A model generated the notes under the pieces. It made no database searches and had not been told where the DNA came from. It worked only from the letters and a program-made list of their open reading frames with translations. Below are positions 25,790-38,970 of a stretch of 64,000 bases of DNA, piece after piece. The position numbers and the translations under genes are program-made. Source of the stretch: Siphonodentalium dalli (lineage: Eukaryota > Mollusca > Scaphopoda > Gadilida > Siphonodentaliidae); the NCBI GenBank assembly GCA_032622095.1, contig CP136062.1:162748875-162812874 (forward strand), in the 5' to 3' direction. Every line of letters starts with the position of its first letter. Positions within the stretch are counted from its first letter, which is position 1.

Positions 25790-27740
25790 CCCCACTACAT
25801 TGAAAGCGCCCTCTAGTGACAGCTGTTGAAAATTGCATTTGTCCATTGGGGTCTAACAGGGGTAACTTTTATGAGAAAGATAATAATGTGCGTTAGAATT
25901 TTCTAATGTGATGCTGTTGTTGTCGGGCAGAAAAGGGGCAGTGCAACAAAACAAATTGTCGCCAATTTCCATTAAACTTATACATAATCATCTCCATGAT
26001 ATCAGGAGTGGCATCATTTGAGTAAGGGGTGCACTGAAGGGAAGAAGGGCACCAAAATGGATATCAATATTTTTAACACTGATTTCCACCATATTGATAT
26101 ACAATCTTCTCCATCGCGTGACTTAAAGACTCCAAATTGGTGCCATTTGTGTGAGTGATTGGGGGGGGGCACTAAATTTTATAAGAAACTCCATAATAGC
26201 AGGAGTCTAATTTTGTGGTTTAAAGATGTAAAAAGTGGGGTCATTCGAGTCAAAGGTGCATGGAGGGGGAAAGGGACATCAAAATTTATAACAAATATTT
26301 GTAGTGTTTAAATACGCCAAATTGGTTCCACTTGTGTGAGAGATTGGGCACGTCTGTCTGTCTGGCAGTGCTCTAAATAACTTCACAGGTGATAACTTCA
26401 CTAAATTTGATATGAATTTGTTTTGTCACCGATTACCACCAAACGTATACATAATCAATCATCTCCATGATATCAGGAATCTAATGTCGTGGTGTAAAGC
26501 TGTTAAAAGTGGCGTCATTCAAGTAAGGGGCGGGGAAGAAGTGGATAGAGGCACCAGAATTCACATTATTCTCCATGATACAAGGAATATATTCTTGTGA
26601 TTTAAAGAGACCAAATTGGTGCCATTTTGATGAAAAATGGGAGGGGGCACTAAATTTTATAAGAATTTGATTAGTCGGTGATTACCACCAAACTTATGAA
26701 CACTCATCTCAATGATAGTAGGAGTCTAATTGTGTGATTTTAAGATGTCAAAAGTGGGGGTGTTCAAGTCAGAGTGCATGGAGGGGGAGAGGGATGCCAA
26801 AATTGATAACTAATATTTTTATCCCCGATTTCCACCAAATTGATACATATTCTTCTCCGTGATACGAGGAATCTGATACGAATTTGTTTAGTCGCTGATT
26901 TCCAACAACTGTATATAATATGTCAAATGTGGCGCCGCTTGTCAGGGATAGGAAGGAAAACTGATAAAAATATATTTAGTGCCAATTTCCACCAAATTCA
27001 TGCACGTTCTTGTCTAATGATATGAGGAATTAAATCATGTGGGTTAAAGATGCACAATTGGTGCCTATGTTTGCAAATATCTGTCTGTCTGGCTGTGTTC
27101 TATATAACAAAAAGAGGGAGGTCAGCAAAAATGATGAAATATTTTTTACCCCGATAATACATAATCATCTCCATGATATGGCGCCAAGGCCCAAGAGAGT
27201 CAGGGGTACACGGAGGGAGAGATGGTACCAACATTGATAAAAACAACATTTTTAGCACCGATTTCCAGGAAATTGATATGTATTCTTCTCCATGATATGA
27301 GAAATCTAATCGTGTGATATAAAGATGCCAAATTGGTGATGTTTGGTCAGAGATGGGGTGGGGGGGGGGGGTTACATTATACCTGACAAGAATTTGTTTA
27401 GTTGCCGATTACCACCAAACTTATACATAATCGTGTCCATTATATCAGGGGTCTAATGGACGTGTGGTTTAAATATGTCAAAAATGGGGCCGTTTGAGTC
27501 ATGAATGAGGAGGGGAGGGGCACTGAAGCTGATACAAATATGTTTAGCACTAGTTTCCACCAAATTCATACATGTTCTTCTCCAATGATACGAGGAATCA
27601 AATCATGTCGGCTAATGATGCCACATATGATGCTGTTTGATTCAGGGATGGAGAGAGAAGGGACACTAACATTGATATGAATGTTTTAGTCACTGATATC
27701 CACAAAAATTATATATAGTCATCACCATAATTCATTCTAA
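25790..27740. repeat. Degenerate tandem array, about 310 bp double units, copy 1
   Basis: Alternating half-units carry 'ccaccaaacttatacataatcatctccatgatatcagg' type text (broken into shorter conserved words), then 'gtgtgatttaaag', then G-rich runs followed by 'cactaaatt'. A second, separately diverged copy with the same following sequence lies at about 54490-55870. No coding signal is seen. Confidence 0.75.
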
Positions 27741-28507
27741 GGACTTTTTGGCTTTCAGATTTCACAACCTCGACAAATGCTGATCGAGTTATGTCACTTG
27801 AACAATTATATCTTCTCAACTGTCATATAGGAACGTGAAACAGGGCATTAATATAGTGAGTTAGCAAAAACAAATACCTAGAAGAATGCAGTAAAAGTAT
27901 ATTTATCATTCTATTTAAAAGATACATACATTTGTGCAAGATGAGGGACCTTGAACCGCCAGAGGATAGCATGTCAGAATTAATGGCTCATGTATTATAA
28001 CACAATTGAGTCTGTCCCATTCAAGATGTTTTCCACAAAAAGAAACAATTTGTCGAGAGTGATGGAAATGTATTTATAGATGACCTGTTAAAAAATAGTG
28101 GTCACAGTGTGCAGTCAAATATAGTTTCTTCTGAGTAGCACATGACTTTTCACGATCCTCCAAAACTGGCATCTCACAAGGGTACCTCCGCCCAATACAG
28201 AGGATTTCTTTCATTTTTTTTAGAACAGCCTAACATAAACAACTTAAAACACCGCTCTGTGTCGGACACATGTAGCTGATATAGCGCAACATTTCTTTTA
28301 AACTGAGAATAATTAGCAAGTATAGCACCATGAACAGAGGAGTACCTGGACATTACTTTAAAACATCTGTATGTTCTTGGAGATATGATAACAAGGTGTC
28401 CCCAAAATCTTAGTCTGACCCACTAGATAGATTTATACATCTATAGGTAAAACCCAATTGTCGTCATTAATTTTTGTGAACTAATATGTTCATGATGTTC
28501 ATGTTTT

Positions 28508-30286
28508 GATCCCAATAAAAAATATTTAAAACAAGAGGTGGCATCAGATGCTGTGTCTCGTTTTCGGCGGCTTACCGCCGGTGGCTACCGGAAGGGCCAT
28601 AACTCTATCAAATTTTATCGGGCCAGGCTCGTTTTCGAACTCGTCCGAAATATTCTTGGCAAGTATGTCTATTCCAAATTTTAAACAAATCGGAGGACGT
28701 TTGTTGAAGTTATCGCGCTAACGAGCTAAAAATTCACGAAAAATGACTAATTAAGGGCCTTAACTCTATCAAATTTTATTGGGCCAGGCTGGTTTTCGAC
28801 TTCGTCCAGGATATTATTGGAAGACACTTAGGTAGCAGTACACGATTTCACAGGTTGTAGGGGTTCTGAAAAATAGAAATATAAGTATCTGGGGGGGGGG
28901 GCATAACGGCCAGTGTAGCCTGTGTTAACTGTGTCGTTACTGGTTTGAAGGTTTATTTATTTTACAAAACTGGGAAAGTTCTCAAAAAAGTTAAAAATTT
29001 GGATACGCAACAGGGTTTTCGTATTCAGTGAAGGCCAACTCTGTGTTATTGGTTAGCCCGATTTCTCACCCCTGAATTCTGTCATCTGGGCTCGCAAGAC
29101 TTTTTTTTCAAATTGATACGATAACTTTTTTTCTATTTCAAATATTTCTCAGCTCTATCATAGCTCTATCAGGTGGAAGAATCTTATTTACTGACATTCG
29201 CTCTATCATGGTCTGTTTTTGGGTAGAAAATGGCCAATTTGAGTGAAAAAATGGGTAAAATTGAGCGGTTCGTGTGTGCAAACCAAGGGGCATAACTCAA
29301 TGACATATTGTACGAAGAACCAAAAGTACATTTAAATGAGTACACCTAAAATTTCTGTCGAAATTAAAACATGCTTGATTGGATATATGCCAACGATAAT
29401 GGCTTAGCATTGATTTGAAGTACAGTACCCCCTCCCAGATTGGCAAAATTGCTGGAAATCGTGTATTGCTACCTTATATACCAAATTTTAGTTGAATCGG
29501 ATGACGTTTGTTGAAGTTATCGCGCTAACAAGCTCAAAATTCGTACAAAATGACTACTTAAGGACCATAACTCTATCAAATTTTATCGGACCGGGCCGGT
29601 TTTCTAACTCGTCCGAGGTATTCTTGGGAGACACCTATATATCAAAATTTCAATCAAATAGGATGATGTTTGTTAAATTATCGCGCTAACGAGCTGAAAA
29701 TTTGTGAAAAAATGACTAATTAAGGGCCATAACTCTATCAAATTTTATCGGACCTGGCCGGTATTCGAACTTGACCGAGATATTCTTGGGAGACACCTAT
29801 ATACCAAATTTCAATCAAATCGGATAACGTTTGTTGAAGTTATCGCGCTAACGAGCTGGAAATTCGTGAAAAATGACTAATTAAGGGCCATAACTCTATC
29901 AAATTTTATCGGACCTGGCCGGTTTTCGAACTTGACCGAGATATTCTTGGGAGACACCTATATCCCAAATTTCAATCAAATCAGATAACGTTTGTTGAAG
30001 TTGTTGATCTAACGAGCCTAAAATCAGTGAAAAATGGCAAAGGGCCATAACTCTGTAATAAATGTGCGGACGAACCCGATTTGTTGTCTGCAGCTTACGT
30101 GCATGGATATGTACTCACACACCAATTTTTTTTTAATCCGTCAATAAACGGTTGAGTTATAAGCAAAACACGCCACCCGCACGCCCGCCCGTCCGCCCCT
30201 CATCAAACTATAAGTCGAGTTTTGGAAAAAAACTCGACTAAAAAACATGTCAATTCCAACCACGTTGACTGTACGATTTAAAAAAC
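28508..30286. mobile_element. Insertion carrying about 160-bp 'gggccataactctatcaaat' tandem units
   Basis: The paralogous region near 56650 lacks this 1.8-kb segment, which marks it as an insertion. Inside, the words gggccataactctatcaaa and tttgttgaagttatcgcgc recur at about 157-163 bp spacing (28594, 28755, 29561, 29724, 29885, 30042). The right end carries a GC-rich 'cgcccgcccgtccgcc' stretch and then an actcgact-containing tail. Such elements are common in bivalve and gastropod genomes; I cannot assign a class. Confidence 0.6.
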
Positions 30287-30637
30287 GATAACGTCTTAAG
30301 TACAAGCAGTTGCAAATTAATAAATTCTTCTTTGTTGGTGGGATGAATTAATCGCGGTGAACAAAATGACATTCACTCCAACAAGGTCAGCCACTACTTA
30401 TATATAATCCTTATATAAGAATGATATTGTCATTTGGATTACAATTTATGAGAATATGTGTAATACTTTGAGAGAAAGTGTTCTCTATTCCCACCAAATG
30501 TCCACAGCAGAGGGTTTCATGTCACTTTAATCTGGGCAACGCTGGGTAACCCTGATAGTATATAATATAAACGATAGAATTATTTCTCATTGATTGCCTT
30601 TTGACATGATGTGTAGGCTATTAATTTGCACAACATA

Positions 30638-30817
30638 TACAGTAATGCCCTAAATAATTGACTCCTTAACCACAGCAGAATAATGGGTAATTTTTCAGGA
30701 TTTAGTCAGTGAGAGCTTTCCGATGAATGGCAACAAGCCATATTTCCGACAAAATCCTGAACAGTTACCCATAATTCAGCTGTGGTCAAAGAGTCGATTA
30801 CTTAGGGCAATACTGTA
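30638..30817. mobile_element. Foldback MITE (family P, CAGTAATGCCC termini), internally shortened
   Basis: Starts tacagtaatgccctaaataa and ends with the near reverse complement, with TA at both edges. Almost the whole element is one inverted repeat; this copy lost part of its centre. TA duplication and CAGT ends fit a Tc1/mariner-derived MITE (inference). Confidence 0.8.
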
Positions 30818-31336
30818 TTGGTTGTTATTTCTATAGTTCCATCTATTTATTTTCATTTGTAGTACCGGTATTTCAATTTTGAAATGACTTCTATTAAGTT
30901 GGAATTGACTGAATTTGACCCATTGAATTTCATTTGACATATATTTAAACCAAATGGCCACCCATATGACCATAACCCAAAATGAAGCCTGCATGATCAG
31001 TTTTCTGTGGTGGTATTAGCATGGCAAAATTTATTGCATTCAATTTTGAAAGCCAGTAAAACTAATCAAGGTTAACATTCAGAAATGAAAACTGCATGAA
31101 CCCAAATTCTAACAATGGTGCTGGTAAACAATTAGAGACCACACAAAATTGCTCTTGAATGCATTGAATAGCATAGTAATAAACTAATACAGGCCAAATT
31201 TAATGGAATGCGGACAGTAGAACTAAAGTTATCATCTAGAAGAAAAATGAGTGATACATAATTGTCTTTGTTTTTTACATAACAGGTGCACACAAATTAT
31301 TCATACAAATATCTAGAATGAATTAATTGAACATAC

Positions 31337-31450
31337 TTGTAGCACAATCGACTGCCGTAAAACCAGTCACACATGTACATGTCCACTGTGAAGATCCATC
31401 AACACATGTCCCTCCATTCTGACAGGGGTCAGATTCACACTCGTCAACAT
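31337..31450 (-). CDS. Calcium-binding EGF-like exon
   Basis: A 114-bp minus-strand exon encoding one EGF module beginning (D/N)-V-D-E-C, with C-E-S-D-P-C (O-glucose consensus), C-Q-N-G-G-T-C (O-fucose consensus) and C-V-D-G-S-S-Q-W-T-C-T-C. The aromatic position of the hydroxylation consensus is Trp instead of Tyr or Phe. Acceptor: gtttcag ending at 31451; donor: gtatgttc from 31336. Phase 1 on both sides. It joins exon 38825-38715 upstream (split codon Asp) and 23075-22962 downstream (split codon Asn). Unlike the A and B exons it has no duplicate in the window. Confidence 0.87.
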
Positions 31451-32035
31451 CTGAAACAAATTAACAATTAATATGAATGGTCTTGACAAACCAACAAATA
31501 GTGTATCTGACATTTGCATAATCGAGGTGACTGATCGATGAACATCACCATCTTCAACTGGTGAACCGCAATCTGATCACAAGGTGTCCCATAGAAGTTG
31601 AGGCCTAAGCAGAATGAGGTTCCCATAGGGTGAATATGGTGATGCTAGCCTGTCGTGCTGGGGGGCTCATTCTGCAAATGACAGAAACACTATCTGCAGG
31701 AGTGAGCATATTTTTGTGTGGTTTCTCAACAAAAGTCACCTAGCTTAATTACTCATGTGACCATAAGTCACCATTTCGTCTACTACAAATAAACATGCAG
31801 TAATACCATTTGGAAGTTGTATGCATCATACAGGCCAAGTAGCAAACAGGGATAATCCAATATTTCTAATTAATAACCAAAATCCCGAACACTGCACAGA
31901 CGGTGAGAGAATGGGATTTGCCTGCATGGAAAGATATCATATTGGTTGAAACCAATTAGATGTATCGGTGGTCACAGTATTGGCAGCTTGTCCTCCCCAC
32001 CAAGCTAGTATTAACATGTTTTGCTACATGTTGAG

Positions 32036-32418
32036 CCTGGTTGTGGGCTAGCATCACCAAAATCACCCTCTTGGGACCTCATTCTGCATGGCATCATCAG
32101 CTATGGGAGACAGAGACTCAGATTTGAAGTTCCCAAATGGTGAATATTGTGATGTACACCTATTGGGAACCTCGATTAAGCAATGTGTCGTCTGCGAATT
32201 TGGGGATATAGAGAAACTAAACTAAAAAAGAAATAGAATCTGTGTGAAGAAGTTTCTATATAATTTTGATAATAAAGACACTTGCCTGAGAAGATGAGGC
32301 CTAAGCAGAATGAGGTCCCCAGAGGGTGATTTTAGTGATGCTAGCCCGCTGTGCTGGATAGTGTCACTAAATTTACACTCTGGGGACATCATTCTGCAAA
32401 TGACAGACACACTAAACT
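32036..32418. mobile_element. Family T inverted-repeat element, partial
   Basis: The right end matches '...tctgcaaatgacagacacac-taaactcag'. The interior holds facing copies of the 'gaatgaggtccccagaggg' motif. The left terminus is not clear. Confidence 0.55.
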
Positions 32419-32538
32419 CAGACTTGCCCTCCAGGCACTTTCCACAATATTCATGATTATGTAGTTTAAGCCTTTCTTCTCTTGAAGACCCACTTAATTT
32501 TTGAATCCCCAGAACACATTACATGTATATACAACATA

Positions 32539-32751
32539 CAGTAATGCCCTAAATAATCGACTCTTTAACCACAGCAGAATTATGGGTAACTTTTCAGGAT
32601 TTAGTCGGAAATATGGCATGTTGATATTCATCGGAAAGCTCTCACTGAGAGCTTTCCAATGAATGGCAACAAGCCATATTTCCGACTAAATCATGAAAAA
32701 TTACCCATAATTCTGCTGTGGTTAAGGAGTCGATTATTTAGGGCATTACTG
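32539..32751. mobile_element. Foldback MITE, family P, full length
   Basis: A 213-bp near-perfect palindrome flanked by TA (32537-32538 and 32752-32753). The arms meet at 'gctctcactgagagc'. One of the two best preserved members in the window. Confidence 0.88.
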
Positions 32752-33599
32752 TACTCCGTATTCTATACCTTTTGGAAGAGGAGGCTCCAAACATTGTATT
32801 ATTAAATTATCCAGTCGAATAAACTGTGGACATGTTGTTTTTGTCAAGATACCAACATTTGTTCTGTGCTTAATTTTGATCCGGTCTGTACTGCCAGTTT
32901 ATAATTATCAATGGAAGGGGAATAACTCTATCTCTTAGTTGTGAATTATGATGCTTTCTAGGATAAATAACGGGGGAAGTCTTTATATAACTTATAAATA
33001 GCACATGCAATTCTGTTGGTTTTCACATGTGACTAATGCCGACTGTGGAGATACCTTCAATGTCCGCATGGTAATGAATTTACATGATATAAGCAAACAC
33101 CACAACATCGGAAAACTACACGAGACTTCGGGCAGATTCGGAGGCGTCCGGAATCTTGTGTTATTTGTTTGTGGTACAAACTAAACTGTGGACACCGTGA
33201 TTACAGGTGAGATACATGTATGCTCTCATTCGCACTTGCTCTGATAACTGGGCATAATTTATTTTGGAGGTAGAAGGGGGAGAATCTTTATGATATAAGC
33301 AAATTTACAGGAAGAGTTAATTTTAGTCCACGTTTACATCAACAGAATATATTACTTCCGATGTTCAAGGCTATGTACCCCATCAATGGACAGGACAGTG
33401 TGGTATCACCCATTACTCATTCTGAGATGGGCACCATAAAACAAATTTACAATATATTTTTGGTAAATGTTGTGTATAATGTTATCGAGGCATTCGAAAA
33501 TTGAGTGGGCCTTTAAGGGGTGTCCACGCCTGAGCGGATGTCAGGAAATGGAAAGTTTAAATGAACATACACAGAAAACTATATTTAATTGATAAGCTA

Positions 33600-35200
33600 G
33601 TGAACCACCAATGAAGTTAAAATTATTTTTCTTCACGGGTGATGGGTGTATCCATGGTAGGGGAAAATATCCAGGGTGGGGGAGATATCCTTGGGGAGAT
33701 CATGACGTGGTAATAACACCCAGACCGTCAGTACTTGAGCATTTTTATGGTGCTGGGACTGAACATTTATTACCACCTGTATTCGGTACTAGACGGCACT
33801 CGAATACATACATATGTATATGGGGAAAGATACCCAGGCCTGTGTATCTTCGACCCACACAGCCAGCAGCTATATATGACAATGAAAGTGTCAATGACAC
33901 TGTAGCTCAACTTGGGGAGGAGTTATTTTTTTGCTGAGCAATGAAAAGAATGATAAAGAAGAAATCGCACTGAAGATCCATATAAACTTTGATCATGATC
34001 AGATGAGGGATATGGTCTGTAGGTCGCACCAAATGATTTATTCATACAAAGAGTAAATTCCAAGATGGCCACTGGCGGCCATGATTTTCATAGAAAATTA
34101 TTCAAATATGATAGCTGCCATCTAGAGGTGATTCTAAACATGGCTGTAAATTTTCAAATCAATTCTCAAATAAATGCAGAATGCGACATGTGCTGATGGT
34201 TTCAAATTTGAAATCCAAGATGACTGATGTTTTTTAACAAATTTCGGTCAAAATAGGAGGCTCCCATCTAGAGGTCACCCAAAGATCCATATTAAGTTTG
34301 GTGATGAGGGATGTGATCTGCAGGGTGTGCCAAATGATTTAGTCATACAAAGAGTAAAATCCAAGATGACAGCAGCCATGTTTTTCATAGTAAATAGTTA
34401 AAATTTGATAGCTCCCATCTACAGGTGATCACAATCACAATTTAAAAATGATCCGGCCAGGGATGGATCCAGGGATTTTTTGGGGACACCTGTTTTGGAC
34501 CATGATATGCCGAAGGCATATCCCGAGGGCCATAGGCCAGAGATGGGGGTAGGTACGGGAGGGGGTCGCCCCCTCCCTTAGGTGCAGCAATAAAGATCCC
34601 GCATAAGAAAATGCACTGGTTTACAAGGTCAAGATAAAGGCCAGTGTATTATCTTATATATGCGAGGCTCCTTAGATGGGAGACTCTCATTTATATAAGA
34701 GAATGCATTGGCACAGGATTTTTGCAAAATTTCAAGAAGCCCCAGTCATGAAAGGGTTAAAATATTTCTCACTGGACACTTGATTAAGCAAATAAAGGCT
34801 CTATATCAACTGTATATTGATGATTTGCATTGCATGTTGTTGAATTATAATAGAAGATTTCCTTCAAAATATAGAAAATTCAGCTTTAATAAAACTATCC
34901 ACTTGCAATTTGGGGACATTTAGGCCACCAGAGTTTGGGCGCCCAAACCTGTAACAGGTATCAAAAGAGCCCTGGATCCTCCCTGCATCCGGCCATAAAT
35001 ACTGGCTGTAGGGTGTGCTGATTGATTCAAATTTGAAATCCAAGATGGCTGGTGGTGACCATGTTTTTTCTTCAAAATTTGATAGCTTCCATCTATAGGT
35101 CACCCTGAAGCTACATATGAAGTTTGGTGAAGATTGGATGAGGGATACGGCCTGTAGTGTGTGCCGAAGGAAATTGTTGACAGACGTATGCATACCCGCA
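33600..35200. repeat. Patchwork of dispersed repeat fragments
   Basis: Contains GGGTGGGGGAGATA-type words also found at 37405-37450, 'ccaagatggc' family units at about 34010-34440 and 35030-35180, and at about 34586-34756 a member of the TTAA MITE group (atataagagaatgcattggc ... cagtcatgaaaggg-TTAA). Open frames here (33611-33937 plus, 34864-35205 minus) overlap these repeats and are not taken as genes. Confidence 0.6.
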
Positions 35201-35540
35201 CACATTCACGATGGATGCCAACCCATGGCAATAGCTCAAACTGAGCTTAAAATCATCTTATTATCTTATTGCTTATTTTGCTTTATATATTCATAAAGCT
35301 GCGAGAAATTAACTTTATGAGAGAAAAAAAGATTTATGTCATATGTAGCTGCAGGGTGGGGGAGATATCTCCCCCCCTTCCCCCCCCCCCACCAACCCCA
35401 AACCATGACTGAAACAACTTTTTCTCAGATAAAGCTAATTTCTAGCTGTACATCTCAATGTGCCATTCTGATTGGTACATGGTCATTTCGATAAGAAATG
35501 AGAATTTGTTCATACACTGAAGCTAGAGTATTTTAAGCTG

Positions 35541-35694
35541 CAGTAATGCTGTAAATAATCGACTCCTTAACCACAGCAGAATTATGGGTAATTTTTCAGG
35601 ATTTAGTCGGAAATATGGCTTGTTGCCATTCATCGGAAAGCTCTCAGCCATAATTCTGCTGTGGTAAAGGAGTCGATTATTTAGAGCATTACTG
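35541..35694. mobile_element. Foldback MITE, family P, centre deleted
   Basis: Starts cagtaatgctgtaaataatc and ends in the matching inverse arm, followed by TA. About 60 bp of the centre are missing compared with 32539-32751. Confidence 0.78.
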
Positions 35695-36159
35695 TATTAA
35701 TGCTCATACTAAGTACCGTTACTTGACTTAAACTGAAGTTATGGACTTATTTGAGAATGGAGAATCATAAGATATATAGGCATTAAGATATGTGATGGAT
35801 GAAAGTTTGATAGACGGTGTGCATATGTTAATAAAAGTTAAGAAACGCAACCACATGAGAACTACACATGTGTAAATCCCATATGGCCTAAGGGGTCTCT
35901 GGATTCTGTGTTGTTTTAGTAGCCCTCAACAAAAATGTTAAAAGCAGAGAGCCCACCTATCAATTGGTGTTCAGCTGCACCTACTCCAACATAAAATCAA
36001 TAGACCTCCCTCAGAAAAATATTCAAATTGTAAAACCTACATGAATGTGCAATAAAAACCTCTAAAAGTTTTGAAAGAAACCCATATGTATGAATACTGA
36101 ATAAAAGGTCAGCCGACCACAGTGTCCACGACAACGTGGCAAGTCGATGCCTCTTTGTT

Positions 36160-36600
36160 AAAGAAATTTAAAAAAATGTTGAAATGTTCTAAGTCGAAAG
36201 GGTTAATAACTCAGTAAAAAAATAATTTTTCAGTCATCTATATACATGTTGCACATCTCCAATATGCGAGTAATAATACTCTGAAGTTTCAAATATCTAC
36301 GATCAAAACTGTAGAAGGAGTTGATTACACCATGAAGGTACCCTCATACAGAAAATTATAAAAAATGTTGAAATTTTCTAAGTCGAAAAGGGTTCATAAC
36401 TCCGTAAAAAAAAAAACAATGGGCAACAATATTCTGAAGTTTCAAATCTCTGGGATGAAATCTGTAGGAGATGATTACACCATGAAGGTACTCAAAAGTG
36501 TGACAGATGGACGGACGGATGGCTCAACGGACGGCTCAACGGACGAACAGACGGATGGACGGAGCCCGTTTCTAGTCTCCCTTTTCTTTCAGAACGTCGG
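36160..36600. repeat. Dispersed repeat with GGACGGA-rich tail
   Basis: Two diverged copies of a unit ('gttgaaatgttctaagtcg', 'gattacaccatgaaggtac') are followed by a run of ggacggatgg and gacagacgg words and 'cttttctttcagaacg'. This layout is common in molluscan interspersed repeats; no coding function is proposed. Confidence 0.55.
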
Positions 36601-38008
36601 GGGACAATAACTATAAGAGGTTGCAAAATGGTGCCATGCTACAACATCAATGTGCATTCAAAAATTTACAGTGAGATCACACAAACGTCCCCCAATAAGG
36701 GGGCAGCCATCTTGATATTGGAGTACCAATTTCTAGGGAAACTGTTCAGAAGCCATATTGAAGTCAGAAAGCAATCGGGGTCACAAGTTTGACATATATA
36801 CCGGTATGAAATTGTGTTAGATCAGTTGCAAGGTGGTCTATAGTACAGCTCAGGTCGACGACTATGTTATTTATATGCCTTGGTAATCATAATATCTCTT
36901 TGCGAAAAAGCAATGTGGTCCGTTGAATTAATGACAATGCAACTGGTGCCAATGATTGGATACAAATACAATTTGAATCAGGACAGCCGATTTCTAATCA
37001 AATCAAATCAGATGAAAGATTCTGAATCGCATCGAATCGTTTTGCAGGTCCCTACCAATTTCCTACAGATGGTAGTGTAATGTGGAATCATCCGAATATT
37101 ATAACAATTTGTATACTTTTGAGGAAATATGTTTTCTATCAAAACAGATTAAACTGACTTCAAAGTTCATATTATATACTATGGTGGCCATGTTGGACAC
37201 AACTTTGGATTCCAGGAAATGCTCAAGGGTGAGAATTTCACACCCACCAAGATATTGATGCACACACCACCTAGAATCACAATTGACCAAAACAAACTTT
37301 AACAGAGAAGTTTTACTTTACACCTATTGCTCCAGGACTATATGTATGCTACTGGGTTTGTAAGGGTTTAACATTTTTATCATCATTTCAAATTTCATTT
37401 CAAAATGTATATGGGTGGGTGGGGGCAGATACCCAGGGTGGGGGAACATACCCCAGAGGGGGATAAATTGTTACAATGGAACCAGTACTCAAACCGCAGG
37501 ATCATGCACAGAAGCAACTCAGTACCAAATAGATCTGGTACGTTCCATCCAAACTTTGAGAAGCCTGGTTTTGTGTCTCCCAAACGACCTATTTAATTTC
37601 CTCTAGCGGAAACAATGGTTAAATTAACATATTTTACTGTTTCATTATATAGAACAGGACTCAAATATAATGCACATGTTGGAACTGTATTCATTATGAT
37701 GGAATGAGACACAATGTTAACCACACAGTCATGTTGCTATATAAAATTAATCTCTTTGTATTTTATGACACTGAAAATGGTACTTCTAATAAAAACACGA
37801 CACTCTCTTTTACAAATAATTACTGCATTTATTTCTCATAATAAAATAACTGAAGTTGAATTATAATTTGATAATTTTTGCGACAGTCTAGATTATCTAG
37901 ATGAGGCAGCGGTGTGTTATTTTTAAATAAAACTGGGAAATCTTTGGGACTAAAAGTAATCTAGGCACAAAATTAAAGAAAATATTGAGCGAATAGGATA
38001 AAAAGATA

Positions 38009-38220
38009 CAGTAATGCTCTAAATAATCGACTCCTTAACCAAGCGGAATTATGGGTAATTTTTCAGGAGTTAGTCGGAAATATGGCTTGTTACCATTCAT
38101 CGGAAAGCTCTCACTGAGAGCTTTCCGATGAATGGCAACAAGCCATATTTCCGACTAAATCCTGAAAAATTACCCATAATTCCGCTGTGGTTAAGGAGTC
38201 GATTATTTAGAGCATTACAG
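38009..38220. mobile_element. Foldback MITE, family P, full-length palindrome
   Basis: A 212-bp inverted repeat with a complete centre, flanked by TA on both sides (38007-38008 and 38221-38222). The arms match base for base over most of their length. Confidence 0.88.
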
Positions 38221-38271
38221 TAAATAAAACAAGTGCAGAAGGATTCATGATATTTTGAGGGAAAAGTTCAC

Positions 38272-38325
38272 ATAATAAGTTCAACAAACGACCTATGACA
38301 TATGATATCATTTGTTGAACTTATT
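38272..38325. repeat. Imperfect hairpin
   Basis: The arms ataataagttcaacaaa and tttgttgaacttattat are separated by about 22 bp. No function is evident. Confidence 0.7.
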
Positions 38326-38540
38326 ATCTGAACATTTCCTAAGGCAACTACTCATCAATGAGTATTTAGTATAGAGAAGCAATATATGAATCAGACAAAA
38401 CTGAACTTAAAAGTTGAAACACTACAAAAAGTAAGTGAAAGTAAATATGCAATACACTTTCATAGGGGAACAGAGCCAGTTTATTTGTTAATGACTGAAA
38501 TACAGATCAAACGGAACTGATGTACAGATAATGTCAGTGA

Positions 38541-38850
38541 TTCTGCAGAAATTTAAAACAAAATAAAATATTGATATGTTTTCGTCATACACAAATATAA
38601 ATTAACTATTTTATCACTTTATTGTCAATTAATGCCTGATATGTGTCAGGTGGTTCTCAAAATAATCGAGCTAAGAAATATGGGATCGTTGTGTTGCTTC
38701 ATAATCTCACGTACCTGCACACACAACGCCAGTATATCCAGATGTACAAGCACATGAGTATCCATTATCCCCGTCAGTACATGTCCCTGAGTTCTGACAA
38801 GGAGTGCTGCCACATTCGTCAATGTCTGAAGAGATAATCACAGATATTAA
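38541..38850. repeat. Segmental duplication block A, copy 2
   Basis: Repeats 1-310 at an offset of 38,540 bp. By my count the flanking intron has 2 differences in about 199 bp, while the 111-bp exon inside has 6. The homology ends exactly where the macrosatellite begins in copy 1, and it may extend left of the window start. Confidence 0.93.
38715..38825 (-). CDS. Calcium-binding EGF-like exon (A2)
   Basis: A 111-bp minus-strand EGF exon, the duplicate of 175-285, with identical splice sites and phase 1 ends. It keeps all six cysteines, (D/N)-I-D-E-C, and the O-glucose pattern C-G-S-T-P-C. It differs from A1 by six bases that give five replacements (Leu/Ser, Val/Thr, Val/Asp and two Thr/Ser) and no silent change. 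In transcript order it lies between exons 41119-41006 and 31450-31337. Confidence 0.87.
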
Positions 38851-38888
38851 GATTGTATTCATTGTCCCAGACCTGCAGTTACAACATA

Positions 38889-38970
38889 CAGTAATGCCCT
38901 AAATAATCGACTCCTTAACCACAGCAGAATTATGGGTAACGTTTCAGGATTTAGTCGGAAATATGGCTTG
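38889..38970. mobile_element. Left half of a family P foldback MITE
   Basis: TA-flanked CAGTAATGCC start, then one arm only, broken off at 'aatatggcttg' where a junction sequence and block B copy 2 follow. The matching right half lies at 42540-42645. Confidence 0.8.

Noticed and set aside
34864-35205. 113-codon minus-strand frame
   Set aside because: It is the antisense of 'ccaagatggc' family repeat units and TTAA MITE remnants.
38643-38837. 64-codon plus-strand frame over EGF exon A2
   Set aside because: It is the shadow of the minus-strand EGF exon, which has splice sites and the cysteine pattern.
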